64,000 bases of DNA from a virus, in the IMG/VR virus record IMGVR_UViG_3300042010_000040, positions 28,348-92,347 of that record; one strand, 5' to 3'. The position numbers were made by a program, and so were the translations under genes. Shown here in pieces: positions 16,929 through 25,331 of this stretch. The stretch's first letter is position 1, and the number at the start of each line of letters is the position of its first letter. The notes beneath the pieces were generated by a model, which was not told where the DNA came from, searched no databases, and saw only the letters and a list, made by a program, of their open reading frames with translations.

Positions 16929-17240
16929 TTACGCAGCAGGCATAATACCGGCAGCAATCAATTTAGTAAGCAATGCATTATAAGCTACAGTAACTGCTGC
17001 CAAGTCTGCAAAGTCTGGAGTTTGTTGGGCAGTGAAAGTAATTTGTTTTGCAATACCAGCTACAGCAGTTGTTGCAGCAGCAGTGCCGAGAGCAGTACGA
17101 GCAGCGGCAGCGGTTGCAGCAGTCAATACAGAGCGGCCTACAGCAGTAGAGTCAGTGATGTCAGTGGAGGCAATACCGCCCAAACCAGTATCCAATTCTT
17201 GTACTGCAAAGATCCAACCGTTTTTAGTTGTTACAGCCAT
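16929..17240 (-). CDS. Small Ala/Thr-rich structural protein, head-fibre-like
   Basis: A 103-residue protein just after the capsid gene. The motif 'AVGRSVLTAATAAAARTALG' is common in phage head-fibre and fibre-like proteins. It is bracketed by terminators on both sides. ATG start. A decoration role is inferred. Confidence 0.6.
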   Translation of the reverse strand: MAVTTKNGWIFAVQELDTGLGGIASTDITDSTAVGRSVLTAATAAAARTALGTAAATTAVAGIAKQITFTAQQTPDFADLAAVTVAYNALLTKLIAAGIMPAA

Positions 17241-17260
17241 ATTTAAATCTCCGTAAATAA

Positions 17261-17280
17261 GGGGCTATATTTCAAGCCCC
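17261..17280 (-). terminator. Terminator after the major capsid gene
   Basis: GGGGCT/AGCCCC stem (6 bp) with an 8-nt loop, followed on the minus strand by TTATTT. It probably attenuates transcription after the capsid gene, so capsid mRNA exceeds that of downstream genes. Confidence 0.7.
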
Positions 17281-17290
17281 ATTAGATCGT

Positions 17291-18355
17291 TTACAAGTAC
17301 AGACGAACAACAGCGGCAGGATTGAGCATGGCGTTCAAGAAGTTCTGCTCGGTCATGATTTCGATGATGTCATCTTTTTCATTCAGGTATTCGAACCAGT
17401 ACGAACCTTGGGCACGACGGTTGATCGAACCAAAACGGTTAGCCGGAGCGTAGTAGGTTTTGAACAGATCACGAACACCAACAGGCAGCAAGTAAGCATC
17501 ACCTTCTGGAATGAACGGTACGAAAGTACCAGCAGCATTCTCGTAACCACCGGCACCGGCATTGATGAATGTGATACCGAATACAGTCATCTGTTCGAAA
17601 CGTGCATCCAGACCAGCAACATCTGCACCACCTTTACCCAACAGAATGCTTGTACCTTGGCTTTGGTCAACATACTTGAATGCGTCAGTTACGAAAGCAT
17701 TCTGTTGCAGAGCCATATAGAAGCTGTCGGAGCACAGGCATACGAAGGCACGAACAGTACCGGCTTGACCATCACGCAGACCATTACGAACAGCTTTCTT
17801 AGCAGTGTTCAGAACAGCACGAGGATCAGCAGCACCTGCGAAGTCAACATCGATTTCTTCACGAGTAACATCAAACTCGGTGTAGTAGTTGGTTACTACA
17901 GTGCCACGAGGGGCGTAAGCAGTACCACTTACAATCAGTTGCATACGAGCAGCTTCAAGAGTGAGGGAATGCGCTTCACGCAGATCAATCATCTTGTCAG
18001 CACGAACCGAAGCTACAGTTTCCAGCTCAGCAAACTCAGCCAGACTACCACCTTGAACAATACCATCGATATCATTAGGGGTGATTGCGTCATCAGCAGG
18101 GAAGTGAGGGATCTTCAGCAACAGGGAATCTTGTTCACGACCAGCGATGGTCTGATTACGTTCGTCCCAGTTACGGTCTTCCAGAATGTGACTTTTCTTG
18201 GTGTTACGAACAATCTCGATGTTCTTCTGGCTGCGATAGTCAGGAGTAAACAAACCGAGAGCGTTAGTGATACCAACAGTATTAGGAACAATGATCAGGG
18301 ATTCGGTGCGGTCTACAACCTTACCCGGATTGTTGCGGTCAAGTACAATTGCCAT
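17291..18355 (-). CDS. Major capsid protein (GpE family)
   Basis: A 354-residue capsid subunit. It shows the GpE pattern: 'RDLN-like' entry through 'HFPADDAITPNDIDGI', 'LTLEAARMQLIVSGT' near the middle, and 'EYLNEKDDIIEIMTEQN' near the end. It is preceded by the decoration and protease/scaffold genes and followed by a terminator. ATG start. A 324-codon frame on the opposite strand is a shadow. Confidence 0.9.
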   Translation of the reverse strand: MAIVLDRNNPGKVVDRTESLIIVPNTVGITNALGLFTPDYRSQKNIEIVRNTKKSHILEDRNWDERNQTIAGREQDSLLLKIPHFPADDAITPNDIDGIVQGGSLAEFAELETVASVRADKMIDLREAHSLTLEAARMQLIVSGTAYAPRGTVVTNYYTEFDVTREEIDVDFAGAADPRAVLNTAKKAVRNGLRDGQAGTVRAFVCLCSDSFYMALQQNAFVTDAFKYVDQSQGTSILLGKGGADVAGLDARFEQMTVFGITFINAGAGGYENAAGTFVPFIPEGDAYLLPVGVRDLFKTYYAPANRFGSINRRAQGSYWFEYLNEKDDIIEIMTEQNFLNAMLNPAAVVRLYL

Positions 18356-18383
18356 AGTATTTATAATTCCTTAAGGTCGTAGA

Positions 18384-18848
18384 TTAAACAGTTTTGAGAA
18401 CTTGGATGCCTTGTTGCTCAAGCAGACCCTTCAGGGTTTCAACTTCAGCGTCAGACAGATCGGCACCACCATCAACAGCAGCCGACTTAGCTACTTGTTT
18501 GATGTAGTATTCTTTGAGTTGCAGAGCACCCGAAGTACCTACAAAACCAACAGCGTTATATTTACCAGAGGCAATTGCACGAGGAACAAACGAAGGGTTG
18601 AACGAGAAATGATCGCCATATACAACAGCGAATTCATTGGTCAGAACCAGTGGAGCTTCAGAAGCGAGTACGGTCCAAGCAGCAGTAAGATCGGCAGACT
18701 TGGCACGATAAACTACAGTACCCATACGGATAGCTGGAGTGATTGGAGTGATATTCAGATCACGGCGGCTGTAACCAACCGAGGGGTCCATCTCATGGAC
18801 AACCAGATCAGAGAAGCGTTGTACGAAAGTTTCAGCAACGAAAGGCAT
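18384..18848 (-). CDS. Head decoration protein D-like
   Basis: A 154-residue protein between protease/scaffold and capsid, the lambda gpD position. 'PAIRMGTVVYRAKSADLTAAW' resembles the beta-tulip decoration family. The extra C-terminal part ('LSDAEVETLKGLLEQQGI') is helical. ATG start. Confidence 0.7.
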   Translation of the reverse strand: MPFVAETFVQRFSDLVVHEMDPSVGYSRRDLNITPITPAIRMGTVVYRAKSADLTAAWTVLASEAPLVLTNEFAVVYGDHFSFNPSFVPRAIASGKYNAVGFVGTSGALQLKEYYIKQVAKSAAVDGGADLSDAEVETLKGLLEQQGIQVLKTV

Positions 18849-18872
18849 ATTTGTTTCCTTTAAATAATGTAA

Positions 18873-20216
18873 TTAGATCAAGCCAAGTTTTTGTTTGATA
18901 AGATCTTCGGTAGAAGTTTTAGCTTTCGAGGTAGTCTCTACAACGGCTTCAGTACCTTGGTCGCCAATCTCTGTAAACATATCAGATGCTTCAAGAGCTT
19001 GTTTCTGTGCAGCAAAACCACTCAGAACAGTTTCAAATGCCGAGTCGTCCAGAGAAGCCAAGGACGTGCTAACGGCCTCCACTTTGTCAGCGGACATAAC
19101 AGCGGCAAGTGCAGTCTTGCGACTGGTCATTTTTACGGCTACAGCAGCAGCTTCAGCAGAGGCTACTTGAGCAAGTGCTTCAGTCAGGGCTGCTTCTTTT
19201 TCTGCAAATGCAGATTGGAGAGTAGTCAGGGTTTCTTTGACAGAGGTAAGCTCTGCTACTTGGCCTTCGTACTGTGCAAGTTGTGCTTGCAATTCAGCGA
19301 GTTGCGACATATCCAGAGTTTCCTCATTGGTTTTCATATTAAATAGCTTATTCTTAAGCATACTGTTTCCTTCGGGTCTTTGAGCCGTATCGGCCAAATA
19401 GTTATAGAACTGATCCACAGTCATGGAACTATCAGCCAAACCAAGCTCAATTGCTTCTTTCGCAAGGAAAGTACGCGCTTGTGTCGATTTAACTGTCTCT
19501 ACAGTGAGGTTACGGTGTGTCGCAACAAACTCTGTAAATTCGGTGTACAAAGTGTCAACTTTGGATTGGATATCACTAATGAAGTCTGGGCGGAAAGAAC
19601 CATCATCTGCAAAAGGTGTTTTAGATTCACCAGCAAATACATAAGTGCGCTCGTAGCCTTCCATTTCAAGAGCTTTGCTATCGTTCATGAGTCTCACGAC
19701 TACCCCAATACTACCCAACTCACTTTGACTATTAGTAATAACTTCATCAGCAATTGCAGTCAGAGCGTAGCCAGCGCTTGCACTGAGCCCATCGACATAT
19801 GCAAGAATCCTTACACCGTTATCATCAGCAAGTTTACGCAAGTAGTTTGCTGTATCGAATACCGAGTAAGCTTCACCACCGGGGCTGTCCACAATGAAGG
19901 CGATGGTTTTAGCACCAGCATCCACCATAGCTGAGAAGTCTTCTTTCAAACCTTCGTATGAAGTACCACCGCAAAGGGCAGCAAACATTGTCGGCTTGTA
20001 GGTAAGAGGACCACTAATCTCAATAACACCAGTTTGAATATCAGCGTTATAAGTGAGTTGTTTTGGCTCACCATCAAAGAGAGCTTCAGGGGAAGTTTCA
20101 ACATCACCAGAGCAACGCTTGTTCACATAATCAACAATAGTCTCAAACGAGCTAGAATCAATCATGTGAGGAACGTTGACAATTTTACTTTTCAGACGTA
20201 ACAAGCTATGAGCCAT
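18873..20216 (-). CDS. S49 head maturation protease fused to scaffold
   Basis: A 447-residue protein. Residues ~55-270 form an SppA/S49-type peptidase: 'DSPGG' at 110-114, nucleophile Ser147 in 'GLSASAGYA', and a candidate general-base Lys199 in 'GESKTPF'. Residues ~290-447 are an Ala/Glu/Gln-rich coiled coil, as in lambda C-Nu3 type protease-scaffold fusions. An internal ATG at 19361 has AAGGA about seven bases upstream and would yield a separate ~162-residue scaffold (18873-19361). ATG start; overlaps the portal stop by one base. Confidence 0.9.
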   Translation of the reverse strand: MAHSLLRLKSKIVNVPHMIDSSSFETIVDYVNKRCSGDVETSPEALFDGEPKQLTYNADIQTGVIEISGPLTYKPTMFAALCGGTSYEGLKEDFSAMVDAGAKTIAFIVDSPGGEAYSVFDTANYLRKLADDNGVRILAYVDGLSASAGYALTAIADEVITNSQSELGSIGVVVRLMNDSKALEMEGYERTYVFAGESKTPFADDGSFRPDFISDIQSKVDTLYTEFTEFVATHRNLTVETVKSTQARTFLAKEAIELGLADSSMTVDQFYNYLADTAQRPEGNSMLKNKLFNMKTNEETLDMSQLAELQAQLAQYEGQVAELTSVKETLTTLQSAFAEKEAALTEALAQVASAEAAAVAVKMTSRKTALAAVMSADKVEAVSTSLASLDDSAFETVLSGFAAQKQALEASDMFTEIGDQGTEAVVETTSKAKTSTEDLIKQKLGLI

Positions 20217-21823
20217 TATTCATATCCTAGTTCTTGCCAATCTTCTAAGGAGTACGTAGTAACAACCCCAGCCATCTTGACTTTAATGTATTCGGAATCT
20301 CTTGAGATAACCTCGTAGACCGTTCTTTGTATATTTGCGTTAGCGTTGTTAGCTGTTGAGGCATCCCCAGAAGATCCATTAGAACCACCAGTGCCGTTAG
20401 ACATACCTTCTACCATCCCTGCACCACTGTTAGAAGTTTCTGGTGTAAGTTGTTTAGAAAGTTCTTCTACAGACAATTCTTCATCCACTTTGTAAGGGAT
20501 GTTAGCTTGATCCATAATCCAATTGACAACTTTTGGTGCTTTCGGAATTAGGCCAACTGCTGCTGTACGTTGAATAAACTTAGAGATTTCATCAAGACTA
20601 ACTTTACCAATCTCACCGTACGTCCACTCTGGCATAACTTCTGTTGACCAACCATTTAACTGGAACAGTTGTTTGGCAAGGTCAAAGTTAAGTTGAGTTT
20701 TAATCTCATCCAGTTTAGATTGAATAGCCATCTCTACTACGCTGATTTTAGATTCAGCAAGAGAGAAGCTACCGGAACCATTACTACCAAGAGTCAAGAA
20801 GTCTGCAAACAAAGCAGTAAGAATCTCTGCTGTGTAACGCTGAATAATAAGGTTTGTATCATAAGACTTTTGTCCAGTTACAGACATAATCTCAAACTCA
20901 AACATTTTCTTGCCATCTTGGTCAAGGATAAGGGGGAGAATCAAACCAGACTCTTTAGCCTGATGCATGTTCTTGATTACAGTTTTGTAATGTTCGAACA
21001 CCGCTTTATCTTCAACAGTTGCGGTTTCAGTCATATACTGAGGTGGCAAGTAAAGCACTTTAAACCCGTTCGAATCTTGAGCCACGGAGATAGCCTCCGA
21101 CTCTTGATAAGCTGTCTTGTACTTCCAAGCTGTCCAACAACCAACCAAAGGAGATTGGCCTTCGGGGCTATCTTTTATGGGATTTGAGCGGAACAACATG
21201 AACTTTTTACGCGGGATGAACTTAATGTTAGTATCGTTAAATTCGGCTACTTCTTGATAGGAATTTATAGCCCGATTACTTGGGATATTAACGCACTGAT
21301 TCAAACCAGCAAGGTCACGGCCTTTATTCTTGAATACCCAACTGTCAATTGAGTCTTGTGAACGCAAAGGAAGTTTACGAATACCAATTAGGCCATCATT
21401 ATACATCGAGCCTTTTTCTTTGTATCTTTGACGATAAACCTTCTCTACCGGTGCAAAACCATAACGGTTGAAGCTCACAGCTTGCTTAATAAAGGACTTA
21501 AAATCGTGTTCCATATCATTCATACATTGACGCATGAATATGGCTTTATCTTTCAACTCTTCTTCGTAGCCTTCTGGAATCTTTACTGTCCAGTCAACAC
21601 GAGAAATCATCATCTCAACATACGCAAGAGCTGGGGCAATGGCACCATCTTTTTCCATACGTTTAAAGGTCTTAATTGCTTGTGGCCAACGTAGTTCGCT
21701 AGCGCACTCCTCAAGAATTTCGCCACCTAAAACCCGAAGATTATTAAATCCAGTTTCACCAAGAGCAAGAGTTGGAATATCATTTTCCCCAGCCTCTAGG
21801 GAGATTTCTGCTTCGTCAGCCAT
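20216..21823 (-). CDS. Portal protein (DUF935/Mu gp29-like)
   Basis: A 535-residue portal. 'FKSFIKQAVSFNRYGFAPVEKVY' (quoted in part), 'KKFMLFRSNP' and 'QSKLDEIKTQLNFDLAKQLF' fit the DUF935-type portal core. Residues ~455-500 are a Gly/Ser/Asn-rich linker. A short C-terminal domain ('VKMAGVVTTYSLEDWQELGYE') follows. It is directly downstream of the large terminase with one intervening base pair. ATG start. Confidence 0.85.
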   Translation of the reverse strand: MADEAEISLEAGENDIPTLALGETGFNNLRVLGGEILEECASELRWPQAIKTFKRMEKDGAIAPALAYVEMMISRVDWTVKIPEGYEEELKDKAIFMRQCMNDMEHDFKSFIKQAVSFNRYGFAPVEKVYRQRYKEKGSMYNDGLIGIRKLPLRSQDSIDSWVFKNKGRDLAGLNQCVNIPSNRAINSYQEVAEFNDTNIKFIPRKKFMLFRSNPIKDSPEGQSPLVGCWTAWKYKTAYQESEAISVAQDSNGFKVLYLPPQYMTETATVEDKAVFEHYKTVIKNMHQAKESGLILPLILDQDGKKMFEFEIMSVTGQKSYDTNLIIQRYTAEILTALFADFLTLGSNGSGSFSLAESKISVVEMAIQSKLDEIKTQLNFDLAKQLFQLNGWSTEVMPEWTYGEIGKVSLDEISKFIQRTAAVGLIPKAPKVVNWIMDQANIPYKVDEELSVEELSKQLTPETSNSGAGMVEGMSNGTGGSNGSSGDASTANNANANIQRTVYEVISRDSEYIKVKMAGVVTTYSLEDWQELGYE

Positions 21824-23278
21824 TTAAGCTCCTGCATTAAGGAAGGGGTTAGATTGAGTTAAGTTTGCGGATAGTAAGCCGGAGGAGAAGTTTGGAATTT
21901 GTAACTTCTGGGCAAGGGTGATAAATGCATCACTTGTGGCGTCCACTTGGTCATCCTTGTTCTTACGGCTCCCATCGAAACTCTCCAACTCATCAAAATA
22001 AGTGTCTGTCCAAGGCGCTTCGATATAATCAACAAGTCCGGCTTCAGCAGCTGCTGCGAATGGTTGGAATCTGATAATCTTGCTCTTATTAGAAGGACGC
22101 ATTCTAGCGTAGAAACCTTCCGACAAAAGTTCTTTAATCATCATTTGTCCGGCAGCCTTCCCAGCTTGGCCCGGTTCTTGTGGGAGTATAATTTGAGTAC
22201 CATCAGGATCAGATCCAGCAGTCTCAATTATCTTTGCCATAACTTCGCCAAATCTTGCACGAAACCTAACAACATCAATTACAATATAACGACCTTGTTT
22301 TGTCTTACCAATAAGGACGCCAGCAGTCCAGTCCGGATTTGGTAGTGCCTCACTAGGGATCGAACCGGCTATATCCCACGCACGACAGTAAGATATAATC
22401 TCTTTATCAAACAGATTAACTTTACCACAGAATTCTTTTTTCATGAATCCCGCTGCACTTTCCCTTACGAACCAATTGCCTTCCAGCAATCTTTTTCGTT
22501 CGGTGCCGCGAAGACCTTTGAGCCAAGCTACATACTTAGGGTTAACCTCTTCTACAATTTTATTGTCATAAACGTTAGCACTAATGAAGGTAAAAGATAG
22601 AGCATCTTGCTCTCTTACACCATATTCAGCTAGAAGTTGCTCTTTAGTATCAGCCCAAACAAAGTCACCATCCATGAAAGAAAAGTATCTCAACATCCCA
22701 TCTTTTGAACGGTCAGGAGTACCATCTTCTTGCAGGTAAGGCTCTACCCACTTACGAAGTCCATGATCTGCATCAGGGTTACATGTGATTTTAAGGTGGG
22801 GTTTGATCGAAGGACAAGAGGGGTTCCGCATACGAGACATGATATATTGTATCATATACATCGTATATTGGGTTCCCTCGTCTATATAGAAAAGATTTGC
22901 CTCAGACCCTTGCCAGTTTACATCAGCTTGGTCGTTTTCAAAGTGCTTTAAATATATTTCAGCACCACTAGCATGGAACACGAACTTACCATCCTTCGCA
23001 CGCCATGTATATTCATCTGGTTTATATGCTTGACTAAAGACACGTTTACATTTAGTAAGTAGACCACCCGGACCATTAAGCTGTGGTGTTGTACGACGGG
23101 TCATCACACCAATAAAGTTAGGGATATCCGTGTACTTCAAGAAGTCAATAACGCCAATTTCACTTTTTCCGCTCGCGGCTGCGCCACCGAATAAGGTTAC
23201 GTCAGCCTCCGAGGCGATATACATACTTTGGCGTAATGAACACGGGCCGGGTAACTTTTTCTGAACAACTTCAGCCAC
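21824..23278 (-). CDS. terL: Terminase large subunit
   Basis: A 484-residue packaging motor. ATPase motifs are clear: Walker A 'GGAAASGKS' (31-39) and Walker B/coupling 'LFYIDEGTQ' (129-137). The nuclease domain begins with 'RAWDIAGS' (299-306) and includes 'DDQVDATSDAF' near the C-terminus. An upstream TTG (23293) in the same frame lies on the ribosome-binding site. The GTG at 23278, six bases after AGGAGG, is the likely start. The preceding endonuclease gene overlaps this start by 8 bp. Confidence 0.92.
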   Translation of the reverse strand: MAEVVQKKLPGPCSLRQSMYIASEADVTLFGGAAASGKSEIGVIDFLKYTDIPNFIGVMTRRTTPQLNGPGGLLTKCKRVFSQAYKPDEYTWRAKDGKFVFHASGAEIYLKHFENDQADVNWQGSEANLFYIDEGTQYTMYMIQYIMSRMRNPSCPSIKPHLKITCNPDADHGLRKWVEPYLQEDGTPDRSKDGMLRYFSFMDGDFVWADTKEQLLAEYGVREQDALSFTFISANVYDNKIVEEVNPKYVAWLKGLRGTERKRLLEGNWFVRESAAGFMKKEFCGKVNLFDKEIISYCRAWDIAGSIPSEALPNPDWTAGVLIGKTKQGRYIVIDVVRFRARFGEVMAKIIETAGSDPDGTQIILPQEPGQAGKAAGQMMIKELLSEGFYARMRPSNKSKIIRFQPFAAAAEAGLVDYIEAPWTDTYFDELESFDGSRKNKDDQVDATSDAFITLAQKLQIPNFSSGLLSANLTQSNPFLNAGA

Positions 23279-24434
23279 TTGTGGCCTCCTCAATGTATTT
23301 AATAATCAAGTCTTTAGCTTCATTACTAAAGCATTCAGTGTAACCTGTGAACTTCTTAGTTGGTTTATAGTAATAACCAAGAGATTTTAATTCCCGCATA
23401 ATCTTTCTTTCAAGATTTGCAGAGTCTATATTAATCATCTCTTTTTCATATACAAAGTTATAGTCATAAATATCTTTTTGGCGTTTATAAACCTTTTCCC
23501 GACCTTTCTTATTACAAGTAATACCGAGTTTCAGGAAAGATTCCTTGCCGTCTGACATTTCAACAATATAAATTGAGCCAACTCTTTGACCAAGCTCTGT
23601 ATCTTCAGTGTACCGGTCAACCATATTATAAGTTGTTTTGTCGTAAGTACATTGGGCACAACCTTTACCTTTTACATGGCAAAGTGGACGTTGTTCAAAA
23701 ATACCATGCACATCACAAACAATTTTAACTTTAGTTTCTGTATTTACATATTCTGCAAAATCATATGAATACTTATCTTTGTGAGTTTGTTTTGCTCTTT
23801 CGATAAAGTACTCAGTCGTGTATTCTGAATAGCGTTGAAGCAAACTTCTCTCGACACCACACTTAGGACAACCATTACCATACATATGGGGTCCGGCAGA
23901 TTGCGTGAACTCACCATGTTCTGGACAGCCAATTACAACTTTCTGAGTGAAACCTTTAGTTAAGATAACTTTAGAATAGTCATATTTATGTTCATGGAAT
24001 TCCGCACTCTTAACTAGAAAGTCTTCTTGAGATAATCTCTGCTTTTCTACACTGCACTCTGGACATCCACGGGATACCAAGTGGTGTGCTACCGTCTGAC
24101 TGAAAACACCATGCTCTTTACAAATGATATCAATTTTACTTGTAGTTTTGGTTGTTGTTACTAAAGAGTAGTCAAACTTGTTTTGGTGTATTGCGGAGGC
24201 TTCAACAACAAAGTCCTCAATAGAGCGCTTGAGTGGAATAGACTCATGAACACAATGGCGACAACCTGCACCTTTCAGGTGAGAGTCAGTTCGCTGAACA
24301 AATATACCATGATCTTTACATTCAATATCAATGTAATATCTTGGACCTCTTGCTTCCCAAGCAACATATTTATATTTGCTGTCGTGTATGTTGTTTGCTT
24401 TTTCTACAAACTTTTCAAAATTAAATTCTGGCAA
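23271..24434 (-). CDS. Zinc-finger-repeat mobile endonuclease with GIY-YIG/T5orf172-like C-terminus
   Basis: A 387-residue protein inserted between terL and a hypothetical gene. It contains at least four ~65-residue repeats of the type 'KYDYS...C..HG.F.Q...H...GCP.C' (e.g. 'CKDHGIFVQ' and 'CPEHGEFTQ'), the DUF723-like DNA-binding zinc ribbons. The C-terminal ~110 residues ('GSIYIVEMSD', 'LKLGIT', 'LERKIMRELK') look like a T5orf172/GIY-YIG nuclease. The start is TTG with AGAGG eight bases upstream. Its last 8 bp overlap the terL start, so it may couple to terL translation. Confidence 0.8.
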   Translation of the reverse strand: MPEFNFEKFVEKANNIHDSKYKYVAWEARGPRYYIDIECKDHGIFVQRTDSHLKGAGCRHCVHESIPLKRSIEDFVVEASAIHQNKFDYSLVTTTKTTSKIDIICKEHGVFSQTVAHHLVSRGCPECSVEKQRLSQEDFLVKSAEFHEHKYDYSKVILTKGFTQKVVIGCPEHGEFTQSAGPHMYGNGCPKCGVERSLLQRYSEYTTEYFIERAKQTHKDKYSYDFAEYVNTETKVKIVCDVHGIFEQRPLCHVKGKGCAQCTYDKTTYNMVDRYTEDTELGQRVGSIYIVEMSDGKESFLKLGITCNKKGREKVYKRQKDIYDYNFVYEKEMINIDSANLERKIMRELKSLGYYYKPTKKFTGYTECFSNEAKDLIIKYIEEATSG

Positions 24435-24466
24435 AACTTTAACCTCTGATTAGGTATTTAATAGGC

Positions 24467-24520
24467 GAGAGCTAGCTAACTGAATCAGCAGTTAGCGGGG
24501 ATGGCCATCCTTTCGCTCTC
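24467..24520 (-). other. Three-way-junction RNA/DNA structure upstream of the mobile endonuclease
   Basis: Closing stem GAGAGC (24467-24472)/GCTCTC (24515-24520). Hairpin GCTAACTG (24475-24482)/CAGTTAGC (24489-24496) has a 6-nt loop. Palindrome GGATGGCCATCC spans 24499-24510. All stems are perfect. It lies in the leader of the endonuclease mRNA. It might control that mRNA, as hairpins do for some T4 homing endonucleases, or mark the insertion boundary. Function unknown. Confidence 0.6.
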
Positions 24521-24531
24521 ATTGTATTTCT

Positions 24532-24894
24532 TTACTCAGCTTCTTCCGAAGCCTTTTCACCACCATCACATGTGGCAAGATATTGCTTGATCATTTTCGA
24601 TTTATCGCGACCTTTAATACCCCGACGGGCAAGGATTGGTCGGATTTCCTCGATAGGCATATCTTCAAGTTGTTCTTTCGTATAATTTTCTTGAATTACT
24701 TGATAACGAAAACCCGGACTATCTTCCAACATATCTTTGCTTTCAATGTACATCCAGCAACTATGCGGATAACTCAGTCGTGGTACTTTGTCTTCTTGGA
24801 GGATAGCGCCTTTATTAGAGGCTTCTACCACATTCTTCATGAAGTCGTAGCCGAGGCTATCATTGCCTGTGACGTACAGCATATATCGATTCAT
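24532..24894 (-). CDS. Hypothetical protein with SAP-like C-terminus
   Basis: A 120-residue acidic protein. The final third ('LEDMPIEEIRPILARRGIKG', then 'DKSKMIKQYL') has the two-helix pattern of SAP/LEM-like DNA-binding motifs. It is the first gene after the promoter at 24931-24960 and lies upstream of terL. A packaging-related role is possible but not shown. ATG start. Confidence 0.65.
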   Translation of the reverse strand: MNRYMLYVTGNDSLGYDFMKNVVEASNKGAILQEDKVPRLSYPHSCWMYIESKDMLEDSPGFRYQVIQENYTKEQLEDMPIEEIRPILARRGIKGRDKSKMIKQYLATCDGGEKASEEAE

Positions 24895-24930
24895 TTAAAT
24901 TCTCTCCGTTATGTTCAATTCATAAAAGAG

Positions 24931-24960
24931 ATATTACGCTACACAACAGTGGTTTGTCAA
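24931..24960 (-). promoter_or_regulatory. Sigma70-like promoter for the terminase operon
   Basis: TTGACA (24955-24960), 18-bp spacer and TAATAT (24931-24936) on the minus strand. It follows the terminator at 25005-25028 and reads towards 24532, the endonuclease and terL. Confidence 0.7.
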
Positions 24961-25004
24961 GCTTATTACAAATATATTTAAACTATTTCAAGCTGTCTTA
25001 ACAA

Positions 25005-25028
25005 ATAACTCTATATTCCAAGAGTTAT
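25005..25028 (-). terminator. Terminator after the virion gene at 25040
   Basis: ATAACTCT/AGAGTTAT stem (8 bp) with an 8-nt loop, followed on the minus strand by TTGTT. It separates the tailspike/TerS segment from the terminase operon. Confidence 0.7.
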
Positions 25029-25039
25029 CTATAAATCAG

Positions 25040-25324
25040 CTATGTAACTCTAATATTCACCCTACCATACCCACTCAGCCAACATCCTGATTGAGATGCA
25101 GCTACTTGCGCAGACTGCCCCACGGCTATCTTAATACCGTCACTAATTTCAACAGGAGGTTTTTCAGATTTAACAAATACATAGAGATAGTCTGTAGTTT
25201 TGTTTTGGATAGTGATCGCAGTTCCTGACGGAATAGCTGAAAGCTCATAGGCATTCTCCCACTCCAATCCGGAAAGAATTACGTCTTCTTTTGTATCCCC
25301 AGAAATTACTATTACATTTTCCAT
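25040..25324 (-). CDS. Small virion protein related to its upstream neighbour
   Basis: A 94-residue beta-rich protein. The layout 'GTAITIQNKTTDYLYVFV...GIKIAVGQSAQVAASQSGCWL' echoes the first ~90 residues of the upstream protein ('GTQVEVHNKSTSFCKI...LEIAPGEVGLWAY'). This suggests a duplicated domain. ATG at 25324 is preferred over GTG at 25330 because GAGG lies five bases upstream of it. Structural role inferred from position. Confidence 0.6.
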   Translation of the reverse strand: MENVIVISGDTKEDVILSGLEWENAYELSAIPSGTAITIQNKTTDYLYVFVKSEKPPVEISDGIKIAVGQSAQVAASQSGCWLSGYGRVNIRVT

Positions 25325-25331
25325 AGACACC

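Noticed and set aside
17408-18382. 324-codon plus-strand frame
   Set aside because: Exactly antisense to the major capsid gene; sequence lacks protein-like composition.
23279-23293. TTG at 23293 as terminase start
   Set aside because: It would place the start on the AGGAGG ribosome-binding site; GTG at 23278 has ideal spacing.
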